This document shows, piece by piece, positions 8,097 through 18,127 of a stretch of 42,827 nt of DNA (positions are counted from its first letter, which is position 1; every line of letters begins with the position of its first letter). A model generated the notes under the pieces. That model did not search any database. It saw only the letters and a list, made by a program, of their open reading frames with translations, and was not told the DNA's origin. Source of the DNA: Thermoanaerobaculia bacterium (GTDB lineage Bacteria > Acidobacteriota > Thermoanaerobaculia > Multivoradales > JAHZIX01); assembly GCA_027069135.1 (NCBI GenBank), contig JALXFE010000460.1, positions 1-42,827 on the forward strand, written 5' to 3'. Position numbers and translations under genes: made by a program.

Positions 8097-8750
8097 ATGA
8101 GTGAAGTCGCAATCGAAGTACAGACGCGGGAAGAGAAGGGCTCCAACGCCAGTCGCCGCCTGCGCAACGAAGGGAAGGTCCCTGCGGTCGTCTACGGCGG
8201 CAAGCTCGACGCCGCGCCCGTGGTCGTCAACCGTCGGCGGGTGATCGAATCTCTGCAGGAGGCCGGAGGCGAGAACGCGATCTTCCTCTTGACGCTGGGC
8301 AAGGACAAGCGCCATGCCATGATCCGGGAGATGCAGGTGGATCCGATCACGAACCGGATCGAACACATCGATTTCCAGCGCATCGACATGGCCGAGAAGG
8401 TGAAGGTCGAGATCCACGTGGAGCTCACCGGCGAAGCGGTCGGCGTCAAGCTCGAAGGTGGTCTGGTGGACTTCATCACCCGCTCCGTGGCGGTCGAGTG
8501 CCTGCCTTCAAATATCCCCAACGAGTTGAAGCTCGACGTCTCCGAGCTCCACATAGGGCAGCATCTGGAGGCCAAGGATCTCCCGATACCAGACGATGTC
8601 GAGCTGGTGGAGGACGAATCCCGGGTCATCGTTTCCGTCGCCGCTCCCCGTGTCGCCGACGAAGAAGAAACGAGCGCCGAGGACGAAGGTCTTCTCGAAG
8701 CCGGTGGTGAAGAGCCGGAGGTTGCGGGGCACGGGAAAGAAGAAGAATAG
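8097..8750 (+). CDS. rplY: Ribosomal protein bL25, Ctc/TL5 long form
   Basis: 217 residues, so the long (Ctc/TL5) form: an N-terminal 5S-rRNA-binding L25 domain (EKGSNASRRLRNEGKVPAVVYGG, about 1-95) and a C-terminal beta domain (VKVEIHVELTGEAVGVKLEGG onward). A final ~40 residues are strongly acidic (EEETSAEDEG and similar) and probably disordered. It binds 5S rRNA in the large subunit. Start ATG 8097 follows AGAGGTAAAG. It is placed between prs and pth as in most bacteria. Confidence 0.97.
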   Translation: MSEVAIEVQTREEKGSNASRRLRNEGKVPAVVYGGKLDAAPVVVNRRRVIESLQEAGGENAIFLLTLGKDKRHAMIREMQVDPITNRIEHIDFQRIDMAEKVKVEIHVELTGEAVGVKLEGGLVDFITRSVAVECLPSNIPNELKLDVSELHIGQHLEAKDLPIPDDVELVEDESRVIVSVAAPRVADEEETSAEDEGLLEAGGEEPEVAGHGKEEE

Positions 8751-8776
8751 AGGGCTATCGAGATCCCGGAGACCCT

Positions 8777-9379
8777 ATGGCCGAGATGCGAGAGGAAGGC
8801 TCCGATGTCCCCTGGCAAGTCGTCGTCGGGCTGGGCAATCCTGGCCAGAAGTATCGTGCAACACGGCACAATGTAGGTTTTCGGGTCCTAGACGAGCTGG
8901 CCCGGCGGCGGGGATCTTCCTTGGATCGAGAGGAATGCGGCGCTCGGATCGCTGTACTTCAAGCGCATCACCTTCTCTTGGTGCAGCCTCAGACGTTCAT
9001 GAACCGTAGCGGCTACGCCCTGCGGTGTTTGGCGGAGACGAGATCTCTGAGCGCCGCCTCGTTCCTCGTGGTCTACGACGAGATTCATCTTCCCCTGGGC
9101 CGCCTGCGGTTGAGGCCCAAGGGAGGGCCGGCGGGCCATAGGGGCATGGAGTCCGTCATCGAGAATCTTCGTACAGAGCAGGTGGCTCGTATGCGGTGCG
9201 GTGTCGCCTTGGACGACGGCGCTCCCCTGGATGGGGAGGAGCTGGTGGACTTCGTGCTGGCACCCTTCGGGAGCGACGAAGAGGAGAAGGTAGAGGACAT
9301 GATCCGTCGCGCAGCGGATGCCTGTGAGGCCTATTTGGCCGAGGGCGTCGCCGCGGCGATGAATCGATTCAATGGTTGA
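8777..9379 (+). CDS. pth: Peptidyl-tRNA hydrolase
   Basis: Frees tRNA from peptidyl-tRNA that drops off ribosomes. 200 residues. The family motifs are [19 protein letters not shown] with the catalytic His in [12 protein letters not shown] with the conserved Asn, and the [20 protein letters not shown] loop with the conserved Asp. A short charged N-terminal extension ([13 protein letters not shown]) precedes the usual start. It lies 26 bases after rplY in the same direction. Confidence 0.97.
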   Translation: MAEMREEGSDVPWQVVVGLGNPGQKYRATRHNVGFRVLDELARRRGSSLDREECGARIAVLQAHHLLLVQPQTFMNRSGYALRCLAETRSLSAASFLVVYDEIHLPLGRLRLRPKGGPAGHRGMESVIENLRTEQVARMRCGVALDDGAPLDGEELVDFVLAPFGSDEEEKVEDMIRRAADACEAYLAEGVAAAMNRFNG

Positions 9380-9447
9380 GGTCGGATGAAGGTCGAGGGC
9401 TCTCAAGAAGCGCCTCGGGGAATGAAAGAGCAAGGAGGGAACGAGTC

Positions 9448-11504
<2,057 letters not shown>

Positions 11505-11511
<7 letters not shown>

Positions 11512-11530
11512 GCACTGGGCTCTAGACACT
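11505..11530. repeat. Imperfect direct repeat across the hppA stop codon
   Basis: GCTCTAGGCACT (11505-11516) recurs as GCTCTAGACACT (11519-11530), 11 of 12 bases matching at a 14-base period. The first copy contains the TAG stop of hppA. Confidence 0.6.
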
Positions 11531-11558
11531 AGGCATAGAGATCTGAAACCGGTACAAT
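11530..11558 (+). promoter_or_regulatory. Putative sigma70 promoter of the rpsF operon
   Basis: TAGGCA (11530-11535) and TACAAT (11553-11558) with 17-base spacing lie between hppA and rpsF. The -10 is good, the -35 moderate. It would give a leader of about 95 bases. Confidence 0.5.
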
Positions 11559-11572
11559 CGCGTTTCTTCACC

Positions 11573-11603
11573 GGCAGGGAGCTTTTCTTTAAGGCCCCCT
11601 GCC
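11573..11603 (+). promoter_or_regulatory. Leader hairpin before rpsF, possible S6:S18 site
   Basis: GGCAGGG (11573-11579) pairs with CCCTGCC (11597-11603). Inside, CTT/AAG close a TTCTTT loop, with unpaired AG and GCC flanking as an internal loop. A regulatory RNA that binds the S6:S18 complex is widespread in front of rpsF, and position and size fit, but I cannot confirm its conserved nucleotides. No T-run follows, so a terminator is less likely. Confidence 0.35.
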
Positions 11604-11660
11604 AACCCGTCTCCTCTCTGTTCCGGTAGCCCGGGACTGTACAGGCCATAGGGAGGTTCC

Positions 11661-12005
11661 TTGCGAATCTATGAGTTAATGTTTGTAGTAGATCCTCGTG
11701 TCTCGGACGACGATCTAGTCTCCTTGACGGACGACGTCAAGAAGTTACTCGAAGCGGGCGGCGGCAGCGTCCCCCGTCAGGAAAGCTTGGGGCGGCGCAG
11801 GCTCGCGTACCCCATCAACAAGACGACGGAGGGTAAGTACGTCTTGCTCTACGTCACCACCGATGGCTCCAATCCTCTTCCCGAGGTGGAGCTTCGGATG
11901 AAGCAGAACGACAAGATCCTGCGCTACCTCACGGTGCGCACGGATCGTGAACAGGATATTGTCGAAGCCGTCGAAGAAGACGGCGAGGCCGAAGGGGAGG
12001 GCTGA
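11661..12005 (+). CDS. rpsF: Ribosomal protein bS6
   Basis: 114 residues starting at TTG 11661 behind GGGAGG. The S6 pattern is clear: [11 protein letters not shown] at the start, then [20 protein letters not shown] and [11 protein letters not shown] Glu-rich tail ([13 protein letters not shown]) extends it, as in E. coli S6, which is glutamylated. It binds S18 and the 16S central domain. The TTG start is unusual for a ribosomal protein but no alternative ATG gives the full domain. Confidence 0.97.
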   Translation: MRIYELMFVVDPRVSDDDLVSLTDDVKKLLEAGGGSVPRQESLGRRRLAYPINKTTEGKYVLLYVTTDGSNPLPEVELRMKQNDKILRYLTVRTDREQDIVEAVEEDGEAEGEG

Positions 12006-12010
12006 TCACC

Positions 12011-12238
12011 ATGCGTAAGAGAGTCTTCTTTCGTCGGCGCAAAGTTTGTAAATTCTGCGCGGACCGCATCGACTACATCGACTATAAAGACCTGAAGCTA
12101 CTGCAACACTTCACTCCGGAGCGTTCGAAGATTCTGCCTCGGCGGATCTCCGGAACCTGCGCCAAGCATCAGCGGGTTCTGCAGCGGGCGATCAAGCGGG
12201 CTCGCCATCTGGCTCTACTGTCCTTTGCCGCGGACTGA
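12011..12238 (+). CDS. rpsR: Ribosomal protein bS18
   Basis: 75 residues. Family core: [47 protein letters not shown]. It retains the Cys pair (CKFC) of the zinc-binding C+ form at the N-terminus plus Cys and His in GTCAKHQ, so zinc binding is likely. It starts 5 bases after rpsF and forms a dimer with S6 on the 30S platform. Confidence 0.97.
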   Translation: MRKRVFFRRRKVCKFCADRIDYIDYKDLKLLQHFTPERSKILPRRISGTCAKHQRVLQRAIKRARHLALLSFAAD

Positions 12239-12252
12239 GGGGAGAGGACCAA

Positions 12253-12699
12253 ATGTTAGTGATTCTGCTGAAAGATCAACGCAATCTCGGCAAACGGGGC
12301 GAAGAGGTCAACGTCAAGCCCGGTTTCGGCCGGAACTATCTGATTCCGCAGGGGATGGCTCTTCTCGCCAACAAGGCCAACCGCGCCTACTTCGAGCAGC
12401 AGCGGGCCAAGATCGACGCCCGCCACGTGAAGGAACGGGAAGCAGCCATGGAAATTGCTGCCCAGTTGGCGGGTACAAAAGTGTCCATCACCAAGCGGGT
12501 GGGCGAGTCCGGAACCCTCTACGGTTCGGTGACGTCCATCGATATCGCTGCCTGCCTCGCGGAGAAGGGCATTACCGTGGATCGCCGTCGTATCGAATTG
12601 GAGACGGGGATCAAGAGCATCGGTGACCACAAAGTGGAGATCGATTTGCATTCTGAGGTGATGGGCGAGATCACGGTCAGCGTGGTACCGGAAGAGTAG
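12253..12699 (+). CDS. rplI: Ribosomal protein bL9
   Basis: 148 residues, standard length. N-terminal domain MLVILLKDQRNLGKRGEEVNVKPGFGRNYLIP with the signature GxxxxVKPGFGRNYLIPQGMA, a connecting helix (AKIDARHVKEREAAMEIAAQL) and the C-terminal domain (LYGSVTSIDIAACLAEKGI). GGGGAGAGG gives a strong ribosome binding site just upstream. The rpsF-rpsR-rplI order is conserved; no ssb lies between rpsF and rpsR here. Confidence 0.97.
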   Translation: MLVILLKDQRNLGKRGEEVNVKPGFGRNYLIPQGMALLANKANRAYFEQQRAKIDARHVKEREAAMEIAAQLAGTKVSITKRVGESGTLYGSVTSIDIAACLAEKGITVDRRRIELETGIKSIGDHKVEIDLHSEVMGEITVSVVPEE

Positions 12700-12704
12700 G
12701 GGCC

Positions 12705-13895
12705 GTGGGGGCAGAATCCGGGCCCCGCCGGTCACCGAAGATCGAGGATTTCCTCGAGACACCTACCCGCCGGTTGGCGGATTGGCATTGGCTGTGGACG
12801 GGGAACCATGCGTTTCCCATCCGCAGCCATCGTGGTTTCTTGGGGCGCCTTCTCGTTTCCATCAAGCGTCTCCTCCGACCTCTCGTCAAGACTCCCCAAA
12901 ACGACCTCTGGGAGCGCCAACGGGTCTTCAATACCGTTCTGCTCGAGCATCTGATGGATCTCGAGCGGCGGGCTCTCGACGAACGTCACGAGCATCGTGT
13001 CCGTCACCTCGAAGCCTTCATGGATGAAGGCTTGAAGGAGGTCATGGGGCACAACGATGCCCTCTTCGCCCGGGTGGACCAGAAGATGGATCGCTACCGG
13101 CGTCAATCCTCCCAGCTGGTGACCAGTCTCGGGGCTGCCCTGGCCTTAGTGGAGCAGACGGGGGCTACGACTCCCGCCCTCGAGCCGTTGGTCCGCAGCC
13201 GGGAGGAGCTTTCCTATCTGGAGTTGGAGCAGCGCTACCGGGGTACCGGAGACGATATCGAGGAGCGCCTCAGCGTCTACTTAGAGGTTCTCTCAGGCCA
13301 GGAGCCGATCCTCGATCTGGGGTGTGGACGGGGGGAATCCCTCGAGCTCTTCGAGCGTCAGGGCTGGGCCGCGGAGGGGGTCGACGGCAGCGCCGAGATG
13401 GTCGAGCAATGCCGCAAGAAAGGGCTCCATGCCCACGAGGGAGATCTCTTCGATCACTTGGCGGCGGCCCAACCGGAGAGCCTCGGAGCCATCGTCTCGT
13501 TCCATGTCATCGAGCATTTGCCGGTGGAGACTCTGGATCGGCTGGTACGGTTGGCCTTTCGAGCGCTGCGGCCCGGTGGAATTCTGATCCTCGAGACCCC
13601 GAATCCTCTCTCCGTAGTCGTCGCTGCCCGAAATTTCTGGCTAGACCCCACCCATCGCCGTCCCGTCCATCCGGAGACCCTACGGTTGTTCTATGAGCTG
13701 GCGGGTTTTGAGGCGATCGAATTCCTCCCGCTTCGCCCCTTCGCGGCCCAGGATCGACTCCCGGAGCTCAATCTGCAAGGGCTGGCGCCGGAACAAAGGG
13801 ATCTGGCAGACCGCTTCAACCGCCTACGGGACCGACTCGACGACGTCCTCTTCGGAGATCAGGACTACGCCCTCATCGGTCGCCGCGGGAAGTGA
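12705..13895 (+). CDS. Class I SAM-dependent methyltransferase with long N-terminal helical region
   Basis: 396 residues from GTG 12705, 5 bases after rplI, so probably co-transcribed. Residues 1-190 are mostly helical and charged (LMDLERRALDERHEHRVRHL and following). The Rossmann methyltransferase core starts near 200: ILDLGCGRGESLELF (SAM-binding motif I), acidic GVDGSAEM, FHVIEHLPVETLDR, LRPGGILILETPNP. The FHVIEHL and ETPNP patterns resemble methyltransferases of polysaccharide and O-antigen clusters. The acceptor is unknown. Its 3' end overlaps the 3' end of the leftward hydrolase by 23 bases, tail to tail. Lipid or glycan methylation is inference. Confidence 0.75.
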   Translation: MGAESGPRRSPKIEDFLETPTRRLADWHWLWTGNHAFPIRSHRGFLGRLLVSIKRLLRPLVKTPQNDLWERQRVFNTVLLEHLMDLERRALDERHEHRVRHLEAFMDEGLKEVMGHNDALFARVDQKMDRYRRQSSQLVTSLGAALALVEQTGATTPALEPLVRSREELSYLELEQRYRGTGDDIEERLSVYLEVLSGQEPILDLGCGRGESLELFERQGWAAEGVDGSAEMVEQCRKKGLHAHEGDLFDHLAAAQPESLGAIVSFHVIEHLPVETLDRLVRLAFRALRPGGILILETPNPLSVVVAARNFWLDPTHRRPVHPETLRLFYELAGFEAIEFLPLRPFAAQDRLPELNLQGLAPEQRDLADRFNRLRDRLDDVLFGDQDYALIGRRGK

Positions 13896-14931
13896 GAGGC
13901 TCAAGGAGCCACCGGGACCGGGATGGCCTCCGGGTCGCCGGTTCGAAGGCCTTGGCCACAAATCCGCGAATCTCAGCAAAGACCTGCCCTCGTTTCTTTT
14001 CATGCAGGATGTCATGGCGCATTTTGGAGAAGACCTTCATCTCCTTGGGTTTCGCCGCCAGACGCTCGAAGAAAATTCGTTGCGGGCGGCGATGGACGAC
14101 GCCGTCCGCCCCACCGGAGAGGATCAGGGTCGGTGTGCGGATCGCCCCGGCATCGCGGACCAGGCGCGTTCCCGCATCATGAAGACCGAGGAGCGCAGAA
14201 ACGGAGATCTCCCGAGTGATCCAGGGGTCCTGCCGATAGGCCTCCCTTTGTCGCCGGTCACAGGTCAGCATCCGAGCTCCGACATAGCTCCGGACGACCT
14301 TGTGCCGAAACCCCTTGAGGGATTGCAGGAGCCGTAGCCCCGGAAGGGCGAAAGGCACGTAGGTCTTGATGCGAAACGCCGGGCTGACGAGGATCATCCC
14401 TCGGATAGGCGGGGCGTAGTCGCGGACCCAGGCGGCGGTGATGACTGCGCCGGTACTTTGACCGAGAAGGACGGTTTCCTCCAGGCGGATTCCATGGCGT
14501 CGGGTGAGAGCCCGGACGAAGAAATCCTGGTCTCGAACCCATTGGGCGAAACTGGGGGCATGCCCCCGAGGATCTAGGGTTCGGCCATGACCACGGGCGT
14601 CCCACGCGAAAACAGCGGTTTCTTCGAGGCCCAGAGCTTGGACCACGTCCTCCAACCGCCCGGAGTGCTCCTGGCCTCGATGGAAGAGGAAAAGGGCCCG
14701 ATCGACCTTGCCGCGGGGGATCCAACTTCTGTAGAAGAGCTCGATGCCATCCGGAAGACGAAGAGTCTCATGGCAAGAAGTCTCTGAGCTTATGGTCCCA
14801 CGGGTGCTCCGGTCTCTGGTTCCCGCAGGCCCCGGCAGGAGCTCCGGAGAGCGGAAGCCGGGCCCTCCATCGACCTTCGAGGGGTAGAAGAACGATGGCT
14901 TGGAGGTAGCGTGCACAAACGGGTGGTTCAT
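13873..14931 (-). CDS. Alpha/beta hydrolase, lysophospholipase / S33 aminopeptidase-like
   Basis: 352 residues from ATG 14931, chosen because AAAGGA lies just upstream (an upstream in-frame ATG at 14958 has none). Nucleophile elbow GQSTG with Ser159; likely acid Asp in SGGADGVV; His in MRHDILHE near the end. The stretch LFHRGQEHSGRLEDVV and AWDARGHGRT matches the hydrolase half of bifunctional hydrolase/methyltransferases that occur beside CDP-alcohol phosphatidyltransferases in proteobacterial lipid clusters. The next gene upstream is exactly such a transferase. A role in remodelling or cleaving an unusual phospholipid is inferred. The first ~60 residues are not conserved-looking. Substrate unknown. 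Confidence 0.75.
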   Translation of the reverse strand: MNHPFVHATSKPSFFYPSKVDGGPGFRSPELLPGPAGTRDRSTRGTISSETSCHETLRLPDGIELFYRSWIPRGKVDRALFLFHRGQEHSGRLEDVVQALGLEETAVFAWDARGHGRTLDPRGHAPSFAQWVRDQDFFVRALTRRHGIRLEETVLLGQSTGAVITAAWVRDYAPPIRGMILVSPAFRIKTYVPFALPGLRLLQSLKGFRHKVVRSYVGARMLTCDRRQREAYRQDPWITREISVSALLGLHDAGTRLVRDAGAIRTPTLILSGGADGVVHRRPQRIFFERLAAKPKEMKVFSKMRHDILHEKKRGQVFAEIRGFVAKAFEPATRRPSRSRWLLEPLTSRGDR

Positions 14932-14980
14932 GGATGGGATCCTTTCTTTCGTGCGCATTCGCGGGACGAGGAACCGGTCT

Positions 14981-15817
14981 TCAAGCCGCGGCCCGGGGGG
15001 TGGAGAAGGTGGCCCAGGATCGACGCTCCGCGGCGTGCCGCAAGCTCCGGTGGATGCCTCGGAGGCGTACCCAGAGGGTCTGCAAGCTGCCGGCGAAGAG
15101 GACGAAGAGCATGAGGTCCAGGAAGTTGAGCCCAGAGACCCCGGCAGAAACCCAAGCGGCAGCCGATTGGAGGGCCGGCACGGCGGTGACGACCCGGGCG
15201 AGACCTTGTATTAGGCGGATATTCACCCAGGAGGTCATCGGTCCCCAGAACGCCTGGAGCATCAGGGGTACGAGGAGGCCAGCTCCGACGGCGACCATCC
15301 GCCACGGCTTCGACATCACGCCGCCGAGTTGTCGACCTGCGCCGACGGCCCGAGCGAGGGTTCCGGTGTAGGCGATCAGCAGGGAAGCGATCGCTGCACC
15401 CAAGGCGAGGGACGGCTGGCAGAGCCCGCTGATCGCCAGGGCCATGAAGATCAGGAGATCCGAGACCCGGTCCGGCAGCTCGTTGAAGACTTCACCCAGA
15501 GCAGTCGTCTGATCGGTAGCTTGCGCCACCATACCGTCCAACCTGTTGAGCCAAAGACGCAGGCCGCCAAAGATCACCGCCAGGAGGATCGCCAGGGGAA
15601 AGGCTGCCGGGGCGAAGTGAAGGCCGAGTTTCGCCTGGCCGGCGACGATCAAGGCCGTGGCGGTCCCGGCACCGGCGACGAGGGAGGCCAGGGAGACGGT
15701 ATTGGGGTGGATCCCTCGCTGGCGACAAAGGTCGACGGCGCCGGTTGTGGTCCAACGGAACAGCCCGGCAATGGGGCGTCGGAGCTTCTGGGCCGAAGTC
15801 TGGTCTCGAAGGTTCAT
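14981..15817 (-). CDS. CDP-alcohol phosphatidyltransferase family membrane protein
   Basis: 278 residues from ATG 15817, with GGAGG 9 bases upstream; a TTG 30 bases earlier is less likely. About six membrane helices. The family motif DxxDGxxAR(8)GxxxDxxxD appears as NRLDGMVAQ ... GEVFNELPD (coding bases near 15500-15550): the first and third metal-binding Asp are Asn, and the Arg is Gln. The family joins a CDP-linked lipid to an alcohol such as glycerol phosphate or inositol phosphate. I recall a subfamily with the same NxxDG / GxxxN pattern in hydrolase/methyltransferase lipid clusters, so this may be a functional variant rather than a dead enzyme. It precedes the hydrolase gene by 49 bases. 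A sigma54-type promoter lies upstream. Confidence 0.75.
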   Translation of the reverse strand: MNLRDQTSAQKLRRPIAGLFRWTTTGAVDLCRQRGIHPNTVSLASLVAGAGTATALIVAGQAKLGLHFAPAAFPLAILLAVIFGGLRLWLNRLDGMVAQATDQTTALGEVFNELPDRVSDLLIFMALAISGLCQPSLALGAAIASLLIAYTGTLARAVGAGRQLGGVMSKPWRMVAVGAGLLVPLMLQAFWGPMTSWVNIRLIQGLARVVTAVPALQSAAAWVSAGVSGLNFLDLMLFVLFAGSLQTLWVRLRGIHRSLRHAAERRSWATFSTPRAAA

Positions 15818-15883
15818 GAATAGGGTCCTCCTCAGAATGATCAACAATCAGCTCATGGTTCGTGGTCTCGACCACTTTCCATT

Positions 15884-15898
15884 ACAAGGCGTGTGCCA
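15884..15898 (-). promoter_or_regulatory. Sigma54 (-24/-12) promoter facing the lipid genes
   Basis: On the minus strand the sequence reads TGGCAC-ACGCC-TTGT against the consensus TGGCAC-N5-TTGC: one mismatch, at the last base. Transcription would start near 15874, leaving a leader of about 57 bases before the phosphatidyltransferase ATG at 15817. An NtrC-type activator gene lies close by. Confidence 0.6.
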
Positions 15899-15958
15899 GC
15901 TCCGAGGATTCATCCAAACTCAATCTTGACAAGGGTTTACGCGATGCCGCCGGCCGGG

Positions 15959-16012
15959 GTGCAGCCCGGGCGCTGCGGTCTCCGGACTGCAGGTGCAGCC
16001 CATGAGCTGCAC
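15959..16012. promoter_or_regulatory. Two dyads, possible enhancer sites for the sigma54 activator
   Basis: 15993-16012 reads GTGCAGC-N6-GCTGCAC, a perfect 7+7 dyad. 15959-15978 reads GTGCAGC-N6-GCTGCGG, matching 12 of 14 positions. Centres are 34 bases apart and lie about 95 and 128 bases upstream of the predicted leftward sigma54 start, which is the usual enhancer distance. On the rightward side a weaker GG-N10-GC pattern (16017-16030) abuts the kinase start. Confidence 0.4.
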
Positions 16013-16042
16013 TCTCGGGCCTTTTTTGGCCATAATGCGGGA

Positions 16043-18127
16043 ATGCTGTCTCAGCTGTTGTTCTATTTCGAGCTGCTGGCCTTTCTCGCCGGTACCTTGC
16101 TCTATGGCTTTCTCGCTCGGGAGATCTACCGGCGGCGGGATGTCCTTCCCGGGAATCGACCGCTGCGAGCCGCCGCCGTGACCCTGACCCTGTGGTTCGG
16201 AGTCACCCTCATCGATCACCAGGCTTTCTTGCTGCTGGGCCTTAAGGATCCGGCGGCCGTCGGTGCAATCTTCGATCTCATCCGGGCCGGCGCCTGGCTG
16301 CTGTCGTTCCCTCTCCTCGCTCACGTCATGGAGCGGGTTTTGGCGTTGGAGCTGGGCTCTTCCCGCCTGGCGCCCCTGGCCTGGGCCGCCTACGCGCCGC
16401 TGCTTCTCCTGCTCGTGCCGTTCATCCGCTTTGCTCGATCCGGGGAGACGCTGCTGGTTCCGGCCACCCGTGCCGTCTTTCCTCTGGTGATATTTCATGC
16501 GGCGTTCAGTCTGGTGCTAGCGATGGTGCTGGCGGAGGCCGTGGCGCGGCGGCTCAAGGGGCGCCTGCGGATCTTTATACGGGTCTTCGCCGGGACTTTG
16601 GCCATGGTGTGCCTGATCTTGGTGTCGAGTCTTCTGGTGGATCCCTGGGCTTCGGAGCCCGGGGTCGCCGGACGCTTGGCCCGCACCGGGCTTCTTTCGA
16701 GTCTGCTCCTTCCGGGCCTGCTCTTTGCTTATTTCGTCCGCACCTATCACCTGCTTCACCTGTCTTTGTCCTTTCGTACGGTGCGCCATTTCGTGACGGC
16801 CATTTTGATGGTTCTGGCCATCATTGCCGCCGGTCCGGTGCTCGGTGTCGAAGACGAGAAATTGCTGCGCCGGGCGCTGGCCGCCGCTCTTCTCGTGGGG
16901 CTCCTCCTGGGCGGTACCTACGCTCCCTTGGCAGATCGACTCCTGGGGCGATCGCGAACCCTGCGCAATTTCTTTGGAAAGGGGGTCTCCCCTCGCGAGC
17001 TGGACCGATTGGTCGAACGACTCCAGGTGGCCGCTTTGGAAGATGGAGACACCATCGACCGGGCGGCGGCGGAGCTCGGCCGGTGGTTGGGAGAAGAAGT
17101 GAGACTCCTGGAGTCTCCGGAGGATGGCCCGGAAAATCTGTGGAAGTACTTTCAGGACAGCGGGGAGTCGATGGTGACCCGCCACGGATCGCCCTCCCCA
17201 GAGCTCGCCCGCAGCTTGGGGAAGGCGGGGCTCCATGCGGCCTACGCGCTGCGGGTCGACCAAGAGGTGGAGGTGATTTTGGGGCTGCCTGCGACCTCCA
17301 CCGGGGGAGGCTATGCGGACGGTCAACTGGAAGCCGTACGTTTGGCCTCGAGGCAACTTGCAGGATCCTTGGCCTTGCGCAAGCTGGCGGAGTCTCGGAT
17401 CCGCCAGGAACGCCTCCAGGAAGGACAGGAGCGCCTATCGATGCTCGGTATGGTCGCGGCTTCCTTGGCTCATGAGGTAAAGAATCCCCTATCGTCGATG
17501 AAGGCCTTGGCCCAAACCCTGCGCGAGGATCTGGCGACGGCGGTCGAGGAGGAGGGAACCCTGCCGGCGGAAGGTGTCGAAGATCTGGACCACATCGTCG
17601 AGCAGATCGATCGCCTCAACCGTACGACGGTGGAGATCCTGGGTCTGGCCCGGCCCGGCGAGGGAGAGGTGACGGAGCTGGCGGAACTGGTCGCGAGCAC
17701 CCTCTATGTGCTCAAAGCGGAAGCGCGAAAAAGAGCGGTGGAAATCGATAGCTCCGGCCTTCAAATCGGGGCCACCGTTCGCGGAACCGCCGCCTCCTGG
17801 CAAACCGTGGTCTTCAACCTGGTCTTAAACGCCCTCTTGCATACGGCTTCCGGGGGCACGGTGCGGGTGTCCCTAGAGCATCGCCCCGGGGTTCTGGTCT
17901 TTGCCACCTCGAATCCCTGTGAGCCGAAGTCCGAGGCGGAGATCGAGCAGCTCTTTCAACCCTTCGTGACCTCCGGAGGCACCGGTCTCGGCTTGCCCCT
18001 GGTGGCGCGGCGGGTGCGGGAGCTGGGTGGCCGGGTACAGGTCCGTTGGCAAGAAGGGCAGCTACGTTTCGAGGTCGCCGTGAGCCACAGTGGGGGAGAC
18101 GCTACCGAGGGGAAGGAGAGAACATGA
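16043..18127 (+). CDS. Membrane sensor histidine kinase
   Basis: 694 residues from ATG 16043, the start of the first hydrophobic helix (MLSQLLFYFELLAFLAGTLLYG); the frame is open further upstream, so the start is not certain. About seven to eight membrane helices fill residues 1-290. A GAF-like region (about 320-450) precedes the kinase core: H-box LAHEVKNPLSS with phosphorylated His477, N-box NLVLNALLHTASGG, and G-box GGTGLGLPLVARRV. It autophosphorylates and passes phosphate to the next gene's product; their reading frames overlap as ATGA. The multi-helix sensor plus GAF layout recalls PrsK-type kinases, but no exosortase is seen here. The signal is unknown. Confidence 0.9.
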   Translation: MLSQLLFYFELLAFLAGTLLYGFLAREIYRRRDVLPGNRPLRAAAVTLTLWFGVTLIDHQAFLLLGLKDPAAVGAIFDLIRAGAWLLSFPLLAHVMERVLALELGSSRLAPLAWAAYAPLLLLLVPFIRFARSGETLLVPATRAVFPLVIFHAAFSLVLAMVLAEAVARRLKGRLRIFIRVFAGTLAMVCLILVSSLLVDPWASEPGVAGRLARTGLLSSLLLPGLLFAYFVRTYHLLHLSLSFRTVRHFVTAILMVLAIIAAGPVLGVEDEKLLRRALAAALLVGLLLGGTYAPLADRLLGRSRTLRNFFGKGVSPRELDRLVERLQVAALEDGDTIDRAAAELGRWLGEEVRLLESPEDGPENLWKYFQDSGESMVTRHGSPSPELARSLGKAGLHAAYALRVDQEVEVILGLPATSTGGGYADGQLEAVRLASRQLAGSLALRKLAESRIRQERLQEGQERLSMLGMVAASLAHEVKNPLSSMKALAQTLREDLATAVEEEGTLPAEGVEDLDHIVEQIDRLNRTTVEILGLARPGEGEVTELAELVASTLYVLKAEARKRAVEIDSSGLQIGATVRGTAASWQTVVFNLVLNALLHTASGGTVRVSLEHRPGVLVFATSNPCEPKSEAEIEQLFQPFVTSGGTGLGLPLVARRVRELGGRVQVRWQEGQLRFEVAVSHSGGDATEGKERT

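Noticed and set aside
16517-17356. Leftward open frame opposite the histidine kinase
   Set aside because: Antisense of the GAF and membrane region, without a ribosome binding site or recognisable motif.
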